A program made the translations under genes and the position numbers. The notes under the pieces were generated by a model, which worked only from the letters and a program-made list of their open reading frames with translations, searched no databases and had not been told where the DNA came from. Shown here in pieces: positions 6,015 through 7,961 of a stretch of DNA of 7,961 nucleotides; position 1 is the first letter of the stretch, and every line of letters begins with the position of its first letter. Source of the DNA: an uncultured Bacillus sp. (GTDB taxonomy: Bacteria > Bacillota > Bacilli > Bacillales > DSM-1321); NCBI GenBank assembly GCA_934215995.1, contig CAKQBC010000097.1, forward strand, positions 1 to 7,961, read 5' to 3'.

Positions 6015-6128
6015 ACTAATAGAAACTGGAAACCTGCAAATAGAAAAGCTCATTTTGCAAATAGATTGCTTGAATCTGCATATAGAATGATCAAATCTGC
6101 ATATAGAGGGGAGAATTCCGCAAATAGG
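6015..6128. repeat. six-unit phased direct-repeat array 2 (GCAAATAGA/GCATATAGA)
   Basis: Units begin at 6015, 6036, 6057, 6078, 6099 and 6120, exactly 21 bp apart. The first is degenerate (ACTAATAGA), those at 6078 and 6099 are GCATATAGA, and the last is GCAAATAGG. Spacers are 12 bases and variable. The array lies directly beyond the aminopeptidase terminator through a linker (6129-6151) that resembles the one next to array 1. It is the second copy of the same composite element. Confidence 0.92.
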
Positions 6129-6151
6129 CCGTTTCGCACAACTGCTTTTAT

Positions 6152-6185
6152 AAAAAAAAGACAGAGAGCATGATCCCCCTGTCTT
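6152..6185 (-). terminator. intrinsic terminator of the aminopeptidase gene
   Basis: The stem AAGACAG/CTGTCTT (6158-6164 with 6179-6185) has a 14-base loop. On the minus strand it is followed by a run of at least six T. It begins 11 bp after the stop codon. Its sequence is homologous to the operon terminator at the left end, including the linker beyond it. Confidence 0.85.
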
Positions 6186-6196
6186 CTCTTATATGA

Positions 6197-7264
6197 TTAA
6201 GTATCTAAAAACGTCTTTCCCTTCAGCTGATCCAATGTCACAACAAAGTCGTGCAGCAGTTTGTAGGAGTTCTCCATATCATCCAGGTCAACGACTTCAA
6301 TAGGAGTATGGGTATAACGGGATGGGATTGAGATAACACCCGTTGTGACGCCTTTATTGGTCATATGTATGGCTCCGGCATCAGTTCCGATTCCCATGAA
6401 GACTTCATGCTGATATGGAATATTCCCTTCTGCCGCCACTTTTTCGAGGTGCTGAGTGACAAGCGGATGGGCAATCAGTGATTTATCAGCAATTTTGATG
6501 CAAGGGCCGCTGCCAAGGCTTCTAGTGCCTGTCATTAGGACATCAAATGTGTCGCTGGTTGGGGTTGTATCAAGTGCCAGCGCAAAGTCAGGATCTACGG
6601 CAGCAGATACAACGGAAGCCCCTCTCAATCCTACTTCCTCCTGAACCGTAAATGCCCCGTAGATGTCGCCATGCTGTGCCCCATTTCCTCCGATGTTTTG
6701 AAGTAAGCGGATCAGCAGTGCGCAGCCTGCCCGGTCGTCCAAAGCTTTGCCAATAACACGGTTATTTCCTATTTTTTTGAACTCTGTGCCATAGCTGATG
6801 GGCTGTCCAACCTTGATTCCCATTTCCATCGCTTCTTCTGCCGTACGGGCTCCGATATCAATATAAAGATCACGGTGGCTGGAAATGCGTTTTGGATCAT
6901 CCCATTTCACATAGTGGGCTGAAATGGTTCCGATCACTCCATCCACAGTGCCATTTTCAGAACGGACCTTAACTGGCAATGATAAAAGGATCCGGTCATC
7001 GAATCCGCCTAGTTTTTCAAATCGGATTAACCCATTGTCTTCAATCTTTTTTACAATAAATCCAATTTCATCGGTGTGAGCTGCAATGACTAAAGAAGGA
7101 AAATCCGGGTTATTTCCTTTCTTTTTCACAATCAGGTTTCCTACCGAATCGACGTGGTATTCATCCACATAATCCTTCACTTCATTTAAGATAAATCTTT
7201 GAACATCCTGTTCAAAACCGCTGGGACCCACAATATCACACAGGCCTTTCAATAATTCATACAC
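6197..7264 (-). CDS. M42-family metallo-aminopeptidase (glutamyl aminopeptidase/TET type)
   Basis: A cytoplasmic dinuclear-metal aminopeptidase that removes N-terminal residues from short peptides. M42 enzymes usually assemble into tetrahedral dodecamers. The 355-residue length is normal. Metal and catalytic residues are all visible: H63 and D65 in AAHTDEIG, D176 in ALDDRAG, E209 (general base) and E210 in VQEEVG, D232 in ALDTTP, and H319 in RYTHTP. A PDZ-like insert domain is expected at about residues 70-165. The start is GTG at 7264, 8 bases after GGGAGG; the nearby ATG is out of frame. The gene lies 60 bp downstream of a peptide-binding protein gene with a hairpin between, and no strong promoter is visible in that gap. 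It may depend on read-through, which would couple peptide import to peptide digestion. It resembles B. subtilis YsdC/YtoP and E. coli FrvX; which orthologue it is cannot be decided here. Confidence 0.94.
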   Translation of the reverse strand: MYELLKGLCDIVGPSGFEQDVQRFILNEVKDYVDEYHVDSVGNLIVKKKGNNPDFPSLVIAAHTDEIGFIVKKIEDNGLIRFEKLGGFDDRILLSLPVKVRSENGTVDGVIGTISAHYVKWDDPKRISSHRDLYIDIGARTAEEAMEMGIKVGQPISYGTEFKKIGNNRVIGKALDDRAGCALLIRLLQNIGGNGAQHGDIYGAFTVQEEVGLRGASVVSAAVDPDFALALDTTPTSDTFDVLMTGTRSLGSGPCIKIADKSLIAHPLVTQHLEKVAAEGNIPYQHEVFMGIGTDAGAIHMTNKGVTTGVISIPSRYTHTPIEVVDLDDMENSYKLLHDFVVTLDQLKGKTFLDT

Positions 7265-7286
7265 AGTGAAACCCTCCCTTTAATTT

Positions 7287-7314
7287 GAAAAGAAATCCCC
7301 CGCGTTTGCAGGGG
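7287..7314 (-). terminator. hairpin/terminator after the peptide-binding protein gene
   Basis: On the minus strand CCCCTGC pairs with GCGGGGG (7314-7308 with 7303-7297, one G-T pair) around a 4-base loop and is followed by ATTTCTTTTC. The T tract is interrupted, so some read-through into the aminopeptidase gene is plausible. It could serve as a stabilising intercistronic hairpin as much as a full stop. Confidence 0.75.
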
Positions 7315-7324
7315 CTTCTTGCTG

Positions 7325-7961
7325 TTAATTCGTCAGGTAAACCTTCGTAAAATCATCATCTTCCATTGGGTGTGCAGTGAATCCCTGGACATAGCCCGCC
7401 ATTGCGATTGGCGGTGTTGTATGAGCAAGAGTCACCCATGGGGCATCCTTGTGGAAAATTTCCTGAGCCTGCTCGTAAAGCTTTGCACGTTCGTCCTGAT
7501 CAAATGTTACACGGGCATCCTGCAAAAGCTTCGTGAATTCTTCGTTTTCATAGAACGCACGGTTGCTGGCAGGTTTAGCAGTATTTGTTGCACTCAGGTT
7601 CGGGAAAAGGAAGTTATCCGGATCGGCCATAACGCCTGTCCAGCCGTATAATCCCATTGGATGTTCCCCGTTTCCTGACTTTTGAAGGTACGTTGCCCAT
7701 TCATAGGTAACGATTTCCGCTTCAATGCCGATTTTCTTCAGGTCTGCCTGAATAGCTTCTGCCACCTTCATTGGCTGCGGCATATATGGTCTTGGATTGC
7801 TCATTGCCCAAAGCTGGGTTTTGAATCCATCTGGATATCCTGCTTCTGCCAATAGTTTTTTCGCTTCTTCCACATTGAATTTGTAGTCTTCAATGCTGTC
7901 ATTATAGCCCCAAAGCACAGATGGGAATGGATTTTTCGCTACCTCTGCATAACCATTATAG
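7325..7961 (-). CDS. peptide ABC transporter substrate-binding protein, family 5 (partial, C-terminal part)
   Basis: The extracellular binding component of an oligopeptide/dipeptide-type ABC importer. Only the C-terminal 211 or so residues are in the window. The frame stays open to the right edge, and the extra residues before the GTG at 7918 read YNGYAEVAKNPFPS, so that GTG is internal rather than a start. Family features are the NVEEAKKLLAEAGYPDGF segment, the SNPRPYMPQPMKVAEAIQADLKKIGIEAEIVTYEWATYL block, the GLYGWTGVMADPDNFL motif, and the end segment AKLYEQAQEIFHKDAPWVTLAH. These are typical of DppA/GsiB-like proteins. The lipoprotein signal sequence expected in a Gram-positive organism would lie outside the window. 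An intrinsic terminator-like hairpin follows the stop codon. A peptide ligand fits the aminopeptidase gene next to it, but family 5 proteins also bind glutathione, heme, nickel or opines. Confidence 0.92.
   Translation of the reverse strand, partial: YNGYAEVAKNPFPSVLWGYNDSIEDYKFNVEEAKKLLAEAGYPDGFKTQLWAMSNPRPYMPQPMKVAEAIQADLKKIGIEAEIVTYEWATYLQKSGNGEHPMGLYGWTGVMADPDNFLFPNLSATNTAKPASNRAFYENEEFTKLLQDARVTFDQDERAKLYEQAQEIFHKDAPWVTLAHTTPPIAMAGYVQGFTAHPMEDDDFTKVYLTN

Larger units (their letters stand above)
5756..6196. other. 441-bp gene-free regulatory and repeat region
   Basis: No protein-coding gene is credible here. From right to left it contains the aminopeptidase terminator, repeat array 2, the GGGACA inverted repeat, the 20-bp palindrome, the nested hairpin, and then the operon promoter with its cre box and operator. 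The stretches 5830-5871 and 5926-5973 hold nothing else that I can name. Confidence 0.8.

Noticed and set aside
5970..6173. Open plus-strand frame of 67 codons with seven-residue repeats (ANR/AYR every 7 residues)
   Set aside because: The periodicity is the 21-bp DNA repeat read in frame. The homologous array at 109-220 has 20-bp steps that break every frame, and there is no good ribosome binding site, so it is not a protein gene.
7319..7651. Plus-strand open frame opposite the binding-protein gene
   Set aside because: It is fully antisense to a clear family 5 binding-protein sequence and has no recognisable features.

Overview
The window looks like chromosomal DNA of a low-to-moderate GC Gram-positive rod of the Bacillaceae. 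The evidence is strong AGGAGG-type ribosome binding sites, TTG and GTG start codons, a near-consensus Bacillus-type CcpA (cre) box, U-tailed intrinsic terminators, and protein sequences of Bacillus character. Genus and species cannot be fixed from the sequence. All seven genes lie on the minus strand; no convincing plus-strand gene was found.

Right end (7961 down to 6197): the C-terminal part of an extracellular solute-binding protein of a peptide-type ABC importer runs off the window edge. A hairpin follows, then an M42-family metallo-aminopeptidase with all metal and catalytic residues. Peptide import followed by cytoplasmic peptide trimming is a sensible pairing.

Middle, gene-free (5756-6196): this stretch is dense with signals. 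Reading from the right it holds the aminopeptidase terminator, an array of six roughly 9-base repeats spaced exactly 21 bp, a GGGACA/TGTCCC inverted repeat, a perfect 20-bp palindrome, a nested hairpin, and then a sigma-A promoter. That promoter has 17-bp spacing, a cre box in the spacer and a LacI-type operator at the start site.

Left and centre (5755 down to 295): one five-gene catabolic operon in transcription order. It encodes a 3-hydroxyacyl-CoA-dehydrogenase-fold hydroxyacid dehydrogenase, an SDR oxidoreductase, a histidinol-dehydrogenase-family enzyme, a LacI-family regulator and a GntP-family permease, and it ends at an intrinsic terminator. A second copy of the operator lies between the SDR and the HisD-like gene. 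The picture is an inducible, carbon-catabolite-repressed system that imports a small hydroxylated organic acid or sulfonate and oxidises it with three different NAD(P)-dependent dehydrogenases. No kinase, aldolase, thiolase or CoA ligase is present here, and the substrate is unknown to me.

Left end, gene-free (1-294): a second six-unit array of the same repeat lies beyond the operon terminator. The terminator, its linker and the array form one composite module that occurs twice in the window, each time 11-12 bp after a minus-strand stop codon. This repeat-plus-terminator module and the three-dehydrogenase operon are the two most interesting things here.
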